Shown: piece by piece, positions 1-8,284 of the stretch | Layout of the letters: each line of letters starts with the position of its first letter | Numbering within the stretch: the stretch's first letter is position 1 | Source: Opitutia bacterium | GTDB taxonomy: Bacteria; Verrucomicrobiota; Verrucomicrobiia; Opitutales; Opitutaceae | DNA: 64,000 bases | Reading direction: 5' to 3' | NCBI GenBank assembly: GCA_016217595.1 | Contig: JACRHS010000005.1 | Location: forward strand, 186,001-250,000 | The notes under the pieces: generated by a model | Databases searched by the model: none | Told to the model about the DNA's origin: nothing | The model's input: only the letters and a program-made list of their open reading frames with translations | Program-made: the position numbers and the translations under genes

Positions 1-2
1 CC

Positions 3-326
3 ATCGTCGGCACCCAAACCGGCGACAAAGACGACTACGCCCAGCTGCGCGAGATGTGCGACGCCGGCACCGTGATCGTCGACGACTCGAATCCGCTCGA
101 GCTCGCCAAATTCTGCCTGGAGAAAGACGTCGATCTCTTCATCGGCGGCGTGAAGGAGCGGCCCATCGCCTACAAACTCGGCATCGGCTTCTGCGACCAC
201 AATCACGAGCGCAAGGAAGCACTCGCCGGCTACGTCGGCATGCTCAACTTCGCCCGCGAAGTTTACGCGAGTTGCTGCTCGCCCGTCTGGCAATACATGC
301 CACGCCGCGCCGGAGGTGCCGCATGA
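3..326 (+). CDS. nifE: NifE, nitrogenase FeMo-cofactor scaffold subunit (C-terminal fragment)
   Basis: Only the last 107 residues lie in the window; the frame is open to the left edge, so the gene is cut by the window and not damaged. The segment carries the NifE signature GGVKERPIAYKLGIGFCDHN near its end and the upstream stretch GTQTGDKDDYAQLRE typical of the family. NifE pairs with NifN to form the cytoplasmic scaffold on which the NifB product matures into FeMo-cofactor. Its TGA overlaps the ATG of nifN (ATGA), which indicates translational coupling. The nifHDK genes would be expected further upstream but cannot be seen. Confidence 0.93.
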   Translation: MVGTQTGDKDDYAQLREMCDAGTVIVDDSNPLELAKFCLEKDVDLFIGGVKERPIAYKLGIGFCDHNHERKEALAGYVGMLNFAREVYASCCSPVWQYMPRRAGGAA

Positions 327-1744
327 GCGACGCCGCCCCCGCCAGCATTCGGACCCCTGTCGCCCCCGGCGCAGACTCCGACGAGTTTCCCGGCCCGACG
401 ACCAACGCCTGCAAGCTCTGCACACCCCTCGGCGCCTGCCTCGCTTACAAGGGCATCGCCGGCACGGTGCCCTTCCTCCACGGCTCACAAGGCTGCGCCA
501 CTTACATCCGCCGCTACCTCATCAGCCATTTCCGCGAGCCACTGGATATCGCGGCGTCCAACTTCGCCGAACACGCGGCGGTCTTCGGCGGGCGTGAGGT
601 GCTGCACACCGGACTGGCCAACGTGACCCGCCAGTACCGGCCCGAGCTCATCGGCATCGCCACCACCTGCCTGAGCGAAACCATTGGCGAGAACCTGCCC
701 CAGCTTTTGCGCGAGTATCGCGAGCAGGCCCCCGCCGCCACCGACGCGCCGGCCCTCGTCCATGTGTCCACCCCGAGCTATCGCGGCACGCACGTCGACG
801 GGTTCCACGCCACCGTGCGCGCCCTGGTCGAGACACTGGCGCCCGCACAGATTGCAGCGCCCAAAGACCAAAACCCCGGGCCCGTCGCACTCTTTCCCGG
901 CTTCGTTTCCGCCGCCGACCTGCGACACCTGCGCGAGCTCGTCGCGGCCTTCGGTCTGACCGCCACGTTGGTGCCCGATTACTCCGAGACGATGGACGGC
1001 GCCTCGTGGTGCACCTACGAACCCATCCCCGCCGGCGGCACGCCGGTCGCCGCACTACGCGCCCTCGGCGCGGCGCGCGCGGCAATCGAATGCGGTCGCA
1101 TCCTCGCCGGCGAGGCCCGCACCGCCGGCACGCACCTCGCCCAACTCGGCGTGCCACTGCACCGGCTCGGCCTGCCGATCGGCCTGCGCGAGACCGACCG
1201 CTTTTGCTACGCACTCGAACTCGCCGCCGGGCTCGAACGGCCGGCCAGCCTCGCCCTCGCCCGCGGCCGGTTGCTCGACGCCATGGTGGACGGGCACAAA
1301 TACGTCTTCAACCAACGCGCCCTGGTCTTTGGCGACGAGGATTTCGTCATCGGCCTCACCTCGTTCCTCTGCGAAATCGGCATGCGCCCGGTGTTGTGCG
1401 CGAGCGGCGGACGCAGCCGGCGGTTCGGCGCCGTGTTGCGGGCCGCGGTGCCCGAGCTGCCGGCCGACACGATCATCCGCGAAGGAGCCGACTATGCGGA
1501 CATCGAAGCCGCCGCGATGGGATTGCAGCCCGACCTGCTGCTCGGCCCGAGCAAGGGCTATGCGCTGGCGCGGCGCCTCGGCGTCCCGCTCGTGCGCTGC
1601 GGCTTTCCCGTCCACGACCGGCTCGGCGGCCACCGCCTCCTCCACGTCGGTTACGCCGGCGCACTCCAACTCTACGACACGCTCGTCAACGCGCTTTTGG
1701 AACGGAAGCAGGCGAGTTCCCCCGTGGGTTACAGCTACCTCTAG
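323..1744 (+). CDS. nifN: NifN, nitrogenase FeMo-cofactor scaffold subunit
   Basis: The 473-residue product belongs to the nitrogenase component 1 alpha/beta family. Its N-terminus has the NifN pattern TNACKLCTPLGACLAYKGI followed by FLHGSQGCATYIRRYLISHF. Cysteines 30, 33, 39 and 58 are candidates for cluster binding at the NifE-NifN interface. The role is assembly of the iron-molybdenum cofactor together with NifE. The ATG at 323 overlaps the nifE stop, so this start is preferred over the longer open frame that runs in from position 56. Ten bases separate its stop from nifB. The assignment as NifN and not NifK rests on the operon position and the NifN-like N-terminal motif. Confidence 0.92.
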   Translation: MSDAAPASIRTPVAPGADSDEFPGPTTNACKLCTPLGACLAYKGIAGTVPFLHGSQGCATYIRRYLISHFREPLDIAASNFAEHAAVFGGREVLHTGLANVTRQYRPELIGIATTCLSETIGENLPQLLREYREQAPAATDAPALVHVSTPSYRGTHVDGFHATVRALVETLAPAQIAAPKDQNPGPVALFPGFVSAADLRHLRELVAAFGLTATLVPDYSETMDGASWCTYEPIPAGGTPVAALRALGAARAAIECGRILAGEARTAGTHLAQLGVPLHRLGLPIGLRETDRFCYALELAAGLERPASLALARGRLLDAMVDGHKYVFNQRALVFGDEDFVIGLTSFLCEIGMRPVLCASGGRSRRFGAVLRAAVPELPADTIIREGADYADIEAAAMGLQPDLLLGPSKGYALARRLGVPLVRCGFPVHDRLGGHRLLHVGYAGALQLYDTLVNALLERKQASSPVGYSYL

Positions 1745-1754
1745 AGACCAATCT

Positions 1755-3062
1755 ATGTCCGCCGCCAACGTCACGCCCGCCGCGCCTGCTCCCCTGGACC
1801 TCACCGCGCATCCGTGCTTCAACCGCGCCGCCCACCAGACGCACGGCCGCATCCACCTGCCGGTCGCGCCGCGCTGCAATCTCCAGTGCAATTTCTGCAA
1901 CCGGAAGTTCGACTGCATGAACGAAAGCCGGCCCGGCGTCACCAGCGCCGTGCTTTCACCCGAGCGGGCGCTCGACTATCTCGACGCCGCGATCGCGCGC
2001 GTGCCCAACCTCGCCGTCGTCGGCATCGCCGGCCCGGGCGATCCGTTTGCCAACCCGGTTGAAACCATGGCGACGCTTGTCGGCGTCCGGCGCCGCCACC
2101 CGCAGCTGTTGCTCTGCGTCGCCACCAACGGCCTCGGCCTCGGGCCGCACATCGACAACCTCGCCGCGCTCCGCGTCAGCCACGTCACACTCACCGTCAA
2201 CGCCGTCGATCCGGCGATCGGCGCCAAAATTTATGCCTGGCTGCGCGACGGCCACCGGCCGATCCGCGGCCTCGCCGCCGCCGAACTCCTCCTCGACCGC
2301 CAGCTCGACGCCATCGCGCGCCTCAAGGCCGCCGGCGTCGTCGTGAAAATCAACACGATCGTCATCCCCGGCATCAACAATGGACACGTCGGAGCCGTGG
2401 CTGAGCGGATGGCCGCGCTCAAAGTCGACATCATGAATTGCATGGCTTTTCTGCCTGTCGCCGGCGCTGAGTTCGAGTCGATCCCGCCGCCCGACGCGGC
2501 GCTGGTCGCCGGCATCCGCTTGCGCGCCGAACGTCACGTACCGCAGATGTCGCACTGCGCCCGCTGCCGCGCCGATGCGGTCGGACTCATTCACGAAACG
2601 ATGTCCCCCGCGCAGATGACGACGCTCGCCGCGTTCGCCCGTCCTGAACTGCCCGATACGGCCGCCCGGCCCTACATCGCCGTCGCCTCCCTCGAGGGCG
2701 CGCTGGTCAACCAGCACCTCGGCGAAGCCGCGCGCGTGCTGGTGTTCCAGCAGGATCCCACCACCGCCTCGGGCTTCAAGTTCGTCGCGGTGCGCCGCAC
2801 ACCCGAGCCGGGTACCGGCCCGGCGCGCTGGACCGCACTCGCCGACCTGTTACACGACTGCCGCGCCATTCTTGTCACTGCCGCCGGACCGCAACCGAAA
2901 CGCGTGCTCGAAAGCCGCGGCCTGCCGGTCCTCGAAATGGAAGGCTTGATCGAAGAGGGCCTCGCCGCCGTCTTCGCCGGCCAGCCGATTCCTTCTGCGC
3001 TCGCGCGGCGTTTCACCGCCTGTGGCACCGGCTGCAAAGGCACCGGCACCGGTTGCAGCTAG
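1755..3062 (+). CDS. nifB: NifB, radical SAM FeMo-cofactor biosynthesis protein with C-terminal NifX-like domain
   Basis: NifB fuses two [4Fe-4S] clusters and inserts the central carbide to make NifB-co, the cofactor core. The 435-residue protein shows the family N-terminus HPCFNRAAH, then GRIHLPVAPRCNLQCNFCNR, in which Cys41, Cys45 and Cys48 form the CX3CX2C radical SAM motif; Cys21 and Cys54 are further conserved cysteines. The radical SAM domain covers roughly residues 30-290. From about 300 to 410 it continues into a NifX/NafY-type domain beginning PYIAVASLEGALVNQHLGE, so this is the fused form. It ends in an unusual Cys-rich tail, CGTGCKGTGTGCS. The ATG at 1755 is chosen because it follows nifN directly and gives the normal N-terminus. 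Confidence 0.95.
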   Translation: MSAANVTPAAPAPLDLTAHPCFNRAAHQTHGRIHLPVAPRCNLQCNFCNRKFDCMNESRPGVTSAVLSPERALDYLDAAIARVPNLAVVGIAGPGDPFANPVETMATLVGVRRRHPQLLLCVATNGLGLGPHIDNLAALRVSHVTLTVNAVDPAIGAKIYAWLRDGHRPIRGLAAAELLLDRQLDAIARLKAAGVVVKINTIVIPGINNGHVGAVAERMAALKVDIMNCMAFLPVAGAEFESIPPPDAALVAGIRLRAERHVPQMSHCARCRADAVGLIHETMSPAQMTTLAAFARPELPDTAARPYIAVASLEGALVNQHLGEAARVLVFQQDPTTASGFKFVAVRRTPEPGTGPARWTALADLLHDCRAILVTAAGPQPKRVLESRGLPVLEMEGLIEEGLAAVFAGQPIPSALARRFTACGTGCKGTGTGCS

Positions 3063-3111
3063 ATAGCCGGCCCCCTTTCCCGCCTGTCCCGCCCTCAATC
3101 GAAAAACTCCT

Positions 3112-3420
3112 ATGGAAAAGCCCGCCCATCATCTCTTCGTCTGCGGCAGTTTTCGCGCCAATGGCGCGCCCGCCGGCGCTTGCGTCAAAAAAGATTCGCT
3201 CGCCCTCGTGCAATACCTCCAGGAGGAGGTCGATTCCCGCGGCCTGACCGGCGTGCTCGTGTCGATGACCGGCTGCCTCAACGCCTGCGTCCACGGCCCC
3301 GTGGTCATCGACTATCCGGCCGGCCACTGGTACAAAAACGTCACGCCCAGTGCCGCCGAGGAGATTCTCGACGCCATCGAAAACGACACCGTGGCCGAGG
3401 CCCACTTGATGCGTTCCTAG
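3112..3420 (+). CDS. Thioredoxin-like [2Fe-2S] ferredoxin of the nif operon
   Basis: This 102-residue protein has the cysteine pattern of thioredoxin-fold [2Fe-2S] ferredoxins: Cys11, Cys24, Cys55 and Cys59, with the last two in SMTGCLNACVHGPV. Ferredoxins of this type are often encoded beside nifB and are thought to supply electrons or clusters during cofactor assembly; that role is inferred here from position. It lies 49 bases after nifB and 22 before nifV on the same strand, so co-transcription is likely. It is not a bacterial 2[4Fe-4S] ferredoxin, because no CxxCxxCxxxCP motifs are present. Confidence 0.88.
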   Translation: MEKPAHHLFVCGSFRANGAPAGACVKKDSLALVQYLQEEVDSRGLTGVLVSMTGCLNACVHGPVVIDYPAGHWYKNVTPSAAEEILDAIENDTVAEAHLMRS

Positions 3421-3442
3421 CCTCCTTCTCTTTGTATCGCCG

Positions 3443-4561
3443 ATGCTCCGTCCTCACTTGATCGACACCACGCTGCGCGACGGCGAACAGGCCGCCGGAG
3501 TCGTCTTCGCCCGCGCCGACAAAATCGCGATCGCCCGCGCGCTGGTGGAGGCCGGTGTGCCCGAACTGGAAGCCGGCATCCCGGCCGCCGGGCCCGAAGC
3601 GGTCGCCGATCTGCGCGCCATCGTCCGCGCAGTCGGTCCCGACCGCGTGCTCGCCTGGTGTCGGGCCGACCCGGCCGATCTCGCCGCCGCGGCCGCGAGC
3701 GGCGTGCAACGTGTGCATATTTCTTTTCCCGTCTCGGATCTGCACCTCGAAGTTTGGCGCAAGGATCGCGCCTGGGTGCTGCGCGAGCTGCGCCGCCTGA
3801 CCGTCGAGGCGGCGACCCGCTTCGCCTTCGTCTCCGTCGGCGCACAGGATTACTCGCGGGCCGATCCCGGTTTTCTCGACGCTTTCACGCGCGCCGTGGC
3901 TTGCAGTCCCGCCCGGCGCCTGCGGTTGGCCGACACCGTGGGGCTGGCGCATCCGCGCCGCGTGGCCGCCGACGTCATCCGCCTGCGGACCATCGCGCCT
4001 GATGTCGCTTTCGAGTTTCACGCACATAACGACCTCGGGCTCGCCACCGCCAACACATTGGCCGCGATCGAGGCGGGCGCGGCGGCGGCCAGCGTCACGG
4101 TCAACGGTCTCGGCGAGCGCGCCGGCAATGCCGCGTTGGAGGAGGTTGTCATGGCGCTCCGCATCGCCCACGACCTCGAATGCGGCGTGGCGACAGAACG
4201 TTTCGCCGCGTTGTCGGCCTTGGTCGCGCGGGCGGCGGGGCGCCTCGTGCCACCGGAGAAACCTGTCGTGGGTGCGGCGGCGTTCCGCCACGAGTCGGGG
4301 ATCCATTGCGCGGGCTTGCTCCGTGATCGACGCAGCTATGAAGCGTTCTCCCCCGAGTCGGTGGGTCAAAAACGGCCCGCCTTCGTCCTCGGAGCAAAAA
4401 CCGGCGGTGCCGTCGTCGCCGCCGTCGCGCACGAACAAGGCTGGGAACTCGCGCCCGCCACCGCCCGCACGCTGGCCGCACGCGTGCGCGCCCTGTCGCG
4501 GCGGCAACGCGCGCCGATCATGCCCGCCGATCTCTGGGTTCTCGTCGGCAAATCCCCTTGA
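3443..4561 (+). CDS. nifV: NifV, homocitrate synthase
   Basis: Homocitrate synthase condenses acetyl-CoA with 2-oxoglutarate to give R-homocitrate, the organic ligand of FeMo-cofactor. The 372-residue protein has the DRE-TIM start IDTTLRDGEQAAG (residues 7-19), the metal-binding HxH in EFHAHNDLGLATANT and the family segment NGLGERAGNAALEEVV. A leucine-type 2-isopropylmalate synthase would be longer, with a C-terminal regulatory domain that is absent here; that and the operon position favour NifV. It is the last gene of the visible nif run and converges with a minus-strand gene 37 bases away. Confidence 0.92.
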   Translation: MLRPHLIDTTLRDGEQAAGVVFARADKIAIARALVEAGVPELEAGIPAAGPEAVADLRAIVRAVGPDRVLAWCRADPADLAAAAASGVQRVHISFPVSDLHLEVWRKDRAWVLRELRRLTVEAATRFAFVSVGAQDYSRADPGFLDAFTRAVACSPARRLRLADTVGLAHPRRVAADVIRLRTIAPDVAFEFHAHNDLGLATANTLAAIEAGAAAASVTVNGLGERAGNAALEEVVMALRIAHDLECGVATERFAALSALVARAAGRLVPPEKPVVGAAAFRHESGIHCAGLLRDRRSYEAFSPESVGQKRPAFVLGAKTGGAVVAAVAHEQGWELAPATARTLAARVRALSRRQRAPIMPADLWVLVGKSP

Positions 4562-4598
4562 GTCATCCCTCCCGCGGGACGCTGGAGCCGCAAGCGCT

Positions 4599-5930
4599 TC
4601 AGTGAAGATCCACGTGATTGAGAAGTTTGCGCGTGTGGCCCAACGCCGCCGGCACACCCCAACCGTAAACGATCCAGCTCACCTTCGCGGCCAGTGCATA
4701 GTTTTTGGGCGTGCCGATACCATGCTCATAGCACGTGACGAGATTGCGCTGGCCCATAAAGCTCCCCATCTCCGCGGCCGCACGCGAATACACGAAAGCC
4801 ATGTGGGCGTCCTTCTTGATGCCCGGAGCTTCATCCGCGCCCCAATAGTGCACGTAGCCGAGATAGGCTGCGGCCCGCGCGTTGCGTTGCACGACCATGA
4901 GCTGAAGCTCGCGCAACGCCGCCTCGGCCTCGCACGGCACCCCCAATCCCCGCAGCTTCATCTTGGAAAGGAAAAACCGGGCGTCGGTGTTCCCGGTTTG
5001 CGCAGCGCGCTTGAAACATTCCTGCGCGAACGCGTAGTCGCGCTTGGTAAATTTTCCTTCCATGCAGGCCCGGCCGAGCTCGACCAGCGCTTCCGCGTCG
5101 TCGCCGGCCAGCTCGCGCAACGTTTTCACCTGCTCGCGCACGCGAGTCGGCGGCAGCCAGCCGCCTTCATGGGCGAAATTGACCTCGCCCAACGCCAGGT
5201 ACAACGCCGCGCCCGGCGTGTTGTTTTTTACCAACGCCTGCAGTTTTTTCCGCGCTTGATCGTCGTTATAGACCAAGGCGTGCGAGTACATCTTGATCGC
5301 ATCTTGCAGGTTCGAGCCATCGCCCGGCTTGGCATCCTCGAGCCTTCCGCCCAGCTCGACATAGCCATAACTGCCGCCGAGCGCTGCGGCCCGCGCCAGC
5401 CATAAAGCGCCTTCCTGCGCATCCGCTGGTTCGCCTATGCCGCAAGTCCGATATACGCCGAGGCGAGCCATCGCCCGCGCCACTCCGCCCTGCGCGGCCA
5501 GCCGCAGCAAACGCACGGCCTCCTTGCAATCGGCGGTACAACCATAGCCGTAAGCGGTCGCGCGCCCCAACGCATCAGCGGCCGCGACACTACCGGCGGC
5601 GACCGCTTCCTTGCCCAGACGTTGACCGCGCTCGTAATCCGTCGCCGGGCCCATACCCCAAGCCGGACCAAAAAAACAAATCGTCGCAAGGTATGCTTTC
5701 ACGTGCGGCTGGGGATCGCGTGCGAGTTCCTTCTCCAGAAATTCCCGCGCCGCCTTGGCCCCCTTGTCCTCTAGAAGCAGACGGAAGCGCAGTCCGAAAA
5801 TTTCTTCGCGCAACTGCGCCTCACCAACCTCCGGCCAGAGCAATGCGGGAGCGTCCGCAGCTGAGGATAAACTCAGCGCGCAGCATCCAATGAACAAAAC
5901 GACCACGAGTCGGGTGAAGGCTTTTTTCAT
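4599..5930 (-). CDS. Secreted Sel1-like repeat (tetratricopeptide-type) protein
   Basis: The start is set at the ATG at 5930 because it opens a clear signal peptide (MKKAFTRLVVVLFIGCCALS, cleavage after about SSAADA); the open frame extends further but without secretion signal sense. The mature part of this 443-residue protein is helical with several SLR/TPR-like units, for example GVARAMARLGVYRTCGIGEP, DAEALVELGRACMEGK and NARAAAYLGYVHYWGAD. Such solenoids mediate protein-protein contacts, often in the periplasm. No enzyme motif was seen and the partner is unknown. It converges with nifV and is unlikely to be part of nitrogen fixation. Confidence 0.8.
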   Translation of the reverse strand: MKKAFTRLVVVLFIGCCALSLSSAADAPALLWPEVGEAQLREEIFGLRFRLLLEDKGAKAAREFLEKELARDPQPHVKAYLATICFFGPAWGMGPATDYERGQRLGKEAVAAGSVAAADALGRATAYGYGCTADCKEAVRLLRLAAQGGVARAMARLGVYRTCGIGEPADAQEGALWLARAAALGGSYGYVELGGRLEDAKPGDGSNLQDAIKMYSHALVYNDDQARKKLQALVKNNTPGAALYLALGEVNFAHEGGWLPPTRVREQVKTLRELAGDDAEALVELGRACMEGKFTKRDYAFAQECFKRAAQTGNTDARFFLSKMKLRGLGVPCEAEAALRELQLMVVQRNARAAAYLGYVHYWGADEAPGIKKDAHMAFVYSRAAAEMGSFMGQRNLVTCYEHGIGTPKNYALAAKVSWIVYGWGVPAALGHTRKLLNHVDLH

Positions 5931-6032
5931 GCGTAAAGATCTGGCCGCAGCACACGCGTGCGCCGGGCCAAGTTCCTGCAAGAGCGGCCGGTTCCGGAAT
6001 AATCGGCAAGGCAATTCCCCGCCTTTTTCAAC

Positions 6033-7709
6033 TCACCCGCCGAGCCGGTAGAAGAGAAACACGAGCAGTTGCGCGGAGAACACGCGCAGCAGCACCACCA
6101 GCGGATAAACCGTCGCGTAGGCCACCGCAGGCGCATCGCTGTCGGTCGCCTGTTGCGCAAACGCGAGCGCCGGCGAGTCCGTCATCGCGCCGGCCAGCAG
6201 GCCGCAGAGCTCGGCGTAGTTGATCTTCTTCCACGCCCGCGCGAGCAACGCCACCGTGACCAGCGGCACCAGCGTCATCAACGCGCCGTAGCCGAGCCAC
6301 CGGACGCCGTCACCCGTGAGCAGTTCCGCGAAAAAGCGTTCGCCGGATTTGAGTCCCACCGCGGCAAGGAAAAGCACGATGCCGAGTTCGCGCAGCATGT
6401 GGTTGGCGCCGGGCGGCAGGTGCCACACCATCGGGCCGGTGTTGGCGAGGCGGCTGAGCAGAATGCCCGCCAGCAACGGGCCGCCGGCGAGGCCCAGTTT
6501 CACCGGCGCGGGCAGACCCGGCAGCGCCAACGGGATCGCGCCGAGCAGCACGCCGAAAAGCAGGCCGAGGAAAAACGGGATGGGCTGCGGCTTGTCGAGC
6601 GCCTTGGGCGAATTGCCGATCACCGCCGCCACCGCGTCGAGCTGCGGGGCCTCGCCCACGACCATGAGGACGTCGCCAAACTGGATGCGGAAATCGGGCC
6701 GCGGCGTGAATTCGAAATCGCCGCGCGTCACCCGGGTGATGACCACATGGTGCTGCGCGAGCGTGGTGAGGTCCGCCAGCCGCGTGCCGAGCACGCCGGG
6801 CTGGGTAACGATCAGGCGGCGGTTGGCCACCGGGCCGGGGATGGATTTCAGATCCACGCCCACTTCCGCGCCGACGACGACGCGCAGTTCTTCCAGCCCC
6901 TCCTCCGGTCCGACCGCGTGCAAAATATCGCCGAGATGGAGCGCCGTGTCGGGCCGCGCGACCTCGACGCGACCCTCGCGGGAAACGCGCGACACCACCA
7001 CGCCGGAGGTGGTGAGCCCGGGCACTTTGGCGAGCGGACGGCTGACGAGATTGGGATTGCGCACCTCGAAGTTGCGCGTGGCGGGCTTGGGCGCGGCGGC
7101 TTGTTGCGCGGTGGTCAGCGCGTTGACCTCGCGGGCGACATCGACGCGAAACACCACCCGGATGATCTGCATCGCGAGGATAGTGCCGAGGATGCCGCCC
7201 GGGTAGGTGACCGCGTAACTCAGCCCTTGCAGCACGGTGGCCGACTCGGGCGCACCGAGTTGTTTTAACGCCTGCTGCGCCGCCGCCATGCTCGGCGTGC
7301 TCGTCGTCGCGCCGGAGAAAATGCCCACGGCGGCCGGCGCCGCGAAGTGCCCGAAGCGAATCAACGCGATGGTCAGCGCCACGCCGAGCAGCACCACGCC
7401 CGCCGCGAGGAGATTGAACAGCATCCCGCGCGCGCGCAGCGATGCGAAGAAGCCCGGGCCGATCTGCAGGCCCAGCGCGTAAACGAAAATCATGAACCCA
7501 AACTCGCGCACGAAATCGAGCACATGGTGGTCCAGCGTGAACCGAAAATGCCCGAGCAACAGACTCACGAAGAGTACGCCCGCCACACCGAGACTGACGC
7601 CGAAAGCGCGGAGTTTGCCCAGCGCCGTGCCGAAGGCTCCGGCCACAGCGAGAATGATCACCGTGCGCGCCACCGATTCCTGTGTGATGAGTTGAGTGAG
7701 CCAGTCCAT
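6033..7709 (-). CDS. YidE/YbjL duplication transporter (AspT-type aspartate:alanine exchanger family)
   Basis: The 558-residue membrane protein has two hydrophobic halves, each with several transmembrane helices, flanking a soluble centre. The centre (about residues 195-370) holds two RCK_C (TrkA-C)-like domains, recognisable as VSREGRVEVARPDTALHLGD and TRGDFEFTPRPDFRIQFGDV. The repeated intramembrane segments SGATTSTPSMAAAQQAL and LAGAMTDSPALAFAQQA are the hallmark of the duplication family that includes the AspT antiporter. The substrate cannot be read from the sequence; AspT exchanges aspartate for alanine, but YidE/YbjL members are uncharacterised. The ATG at 7709 (MDWLTQLITQES) is preferred; upstream the frame passes through intergenic repeat DNA. 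Confidence 0.85.
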   Translation of the reverse strand: MDWLTQLITQESVARTVIILAVAGAFGTALGKLRAFGVSLGVAGVLFVSLLLGHFRFTLDHHVLDFVREFGFMIFVYALGLQIGPGFFASLRARGMLFNLLAAGVVLLGVALTIALIRFGHFAAPAAVGIFSGATTSTPSMAAAQQALKQLGAPESATVLQGLSYAVTYPGGILGTILAMQIIRVVFRVDVAREVNALTTAQQAAAPKPATRNFEVRNPNLVSRPLAKVPGLTTSGVVVSRVSREGRVEVARPDTALHLGDILHAVGPEEGLEELRVVVGAEVGVDLKSIPGPVANRRLIVTQPGVLGTRLADLTTLAQHHVVITRVTRGDFEFTPRPDFRIQFGDVLMVVGEAPQLDAVAAVIGNSPKALDKPQPIPFFLGLLFGVLLGAIPLALPGLPAPVKLGLAGGPLLAGILLSRLANTGPMVWHLPPGANHMLRELGIVLFLAAVGLKSGERFFAELLTGDGVRWLGYGALMTLVPLVTVALLARAWKKINYAELCGLLAGAMTDSPALAFAQQATDSDAPAVAYATVYPLVVLLRVFSAQLLVFLFYRLGG

Positions 7710-7816
7710 GAATCGCCGCGAAACGGCGGCGGCACTATCGGCACGAACTCCGGCGAAGGCAAGTGACCGGGACGGCGGCTGCGTTTTGGGGGGTGCAGTC
7801 AGCTCATCTGAATGCC

Positions 7817-7871
7817 GTGGGGCGGGGTTTATCCCCGCCGGTTTTGGCGGGCGTAAAGCCCGCCCCACCAT
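7817..7871 (+). repeat. 55-bp palindromic intergenic repeat, copy 1
   Basis: The element consists of two hairpins back to back. The outer arms begin GTGGGGCGGG and end CCCGCCCCAC, and the centre contains CCCCGCCGGTTTTGGCGGG. Its exact reverse complement, with no mismatch over 55 bases, is found at 44144-44198. The length, palindromy and intergenic position resemble REP-type elements. No transposase gene was recognised in this window. Confidence 0.85.
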
Positions 7872-8109
7872 CAGAGGTGGCGCGGAGCTTTAGCCCGCGC
7901 AGAAGCGTCAGACGCTTTTTGGTGGAGCCACTTGTCCTCACAGCGCTCGACGCGCGTTGGGGACAACGCGCGCCACCGCGATCAATCGACGGGCGCGCTC
8001 TGACGCAGGCGCCGGAAAATGGTTACCGGACTGGGGTGATTTTTTCCCAACTTTTCCTGCAACGCCCCCCGGGGCCGCCGGCGTCTCGCCCGGTATAACC
8101 ATTCCGCAC

Positions 8110-8196
8110 ATGAACTATACCACACTACATCGCCTGCTTTACGCCGCGGTTATCATCGGCGTGATCATCGCACTGACCAGCGCCTCCTACGTCTGA
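8110..8196 (+). CDS. Possible 28-residue single-pass membrane peptide
   Basis: An ATG-started frame encodes MNYTTLHRLLYAAVIIGV followed by IIALTSASYV, which is one hydrophobic helix with a short polar N-terminus. No Shine-Dalgarno-like sequence precedes it and no homologue is known to me. It sits 89 bases upstream of the FAD-oxidoreductase gene on the same strand. It could be a real small protein or a chance ORF. Confidence 0.22.
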   Translation: MNYTTLHRLLYAAVIIGVIIALTSASYV

Positions 8197-8284
8197 GCGC
8201 CACCGCGCGGTCTTCCGCATTGTCCGCGGGCGGGCAACCGCACATCGTCGGTCCCGTCCCCGCGTTTTTAACTTCACCCCACCC

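Larger units (their letters stand above)
7710..8284. other. Repeat-bearing divergent intergenic region
   Basis: This 575-base stretch lies between the divergent exchanger gene and FAD-oxidoreductase gene and holds no convincing long gene. It contains a 55-bp palindromic repeat at 7817-7871, a hairpin at 7951-7972 with a 9-bp perfect stem (CGCGCGTTG/CAACGCGCG, loop GGGA), and one possible very small membrane ORF at 8110-8196. Promoters for both flanking genes must lie here, but no clear -35/-10 pair was recognised. Confidence 0.6.
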
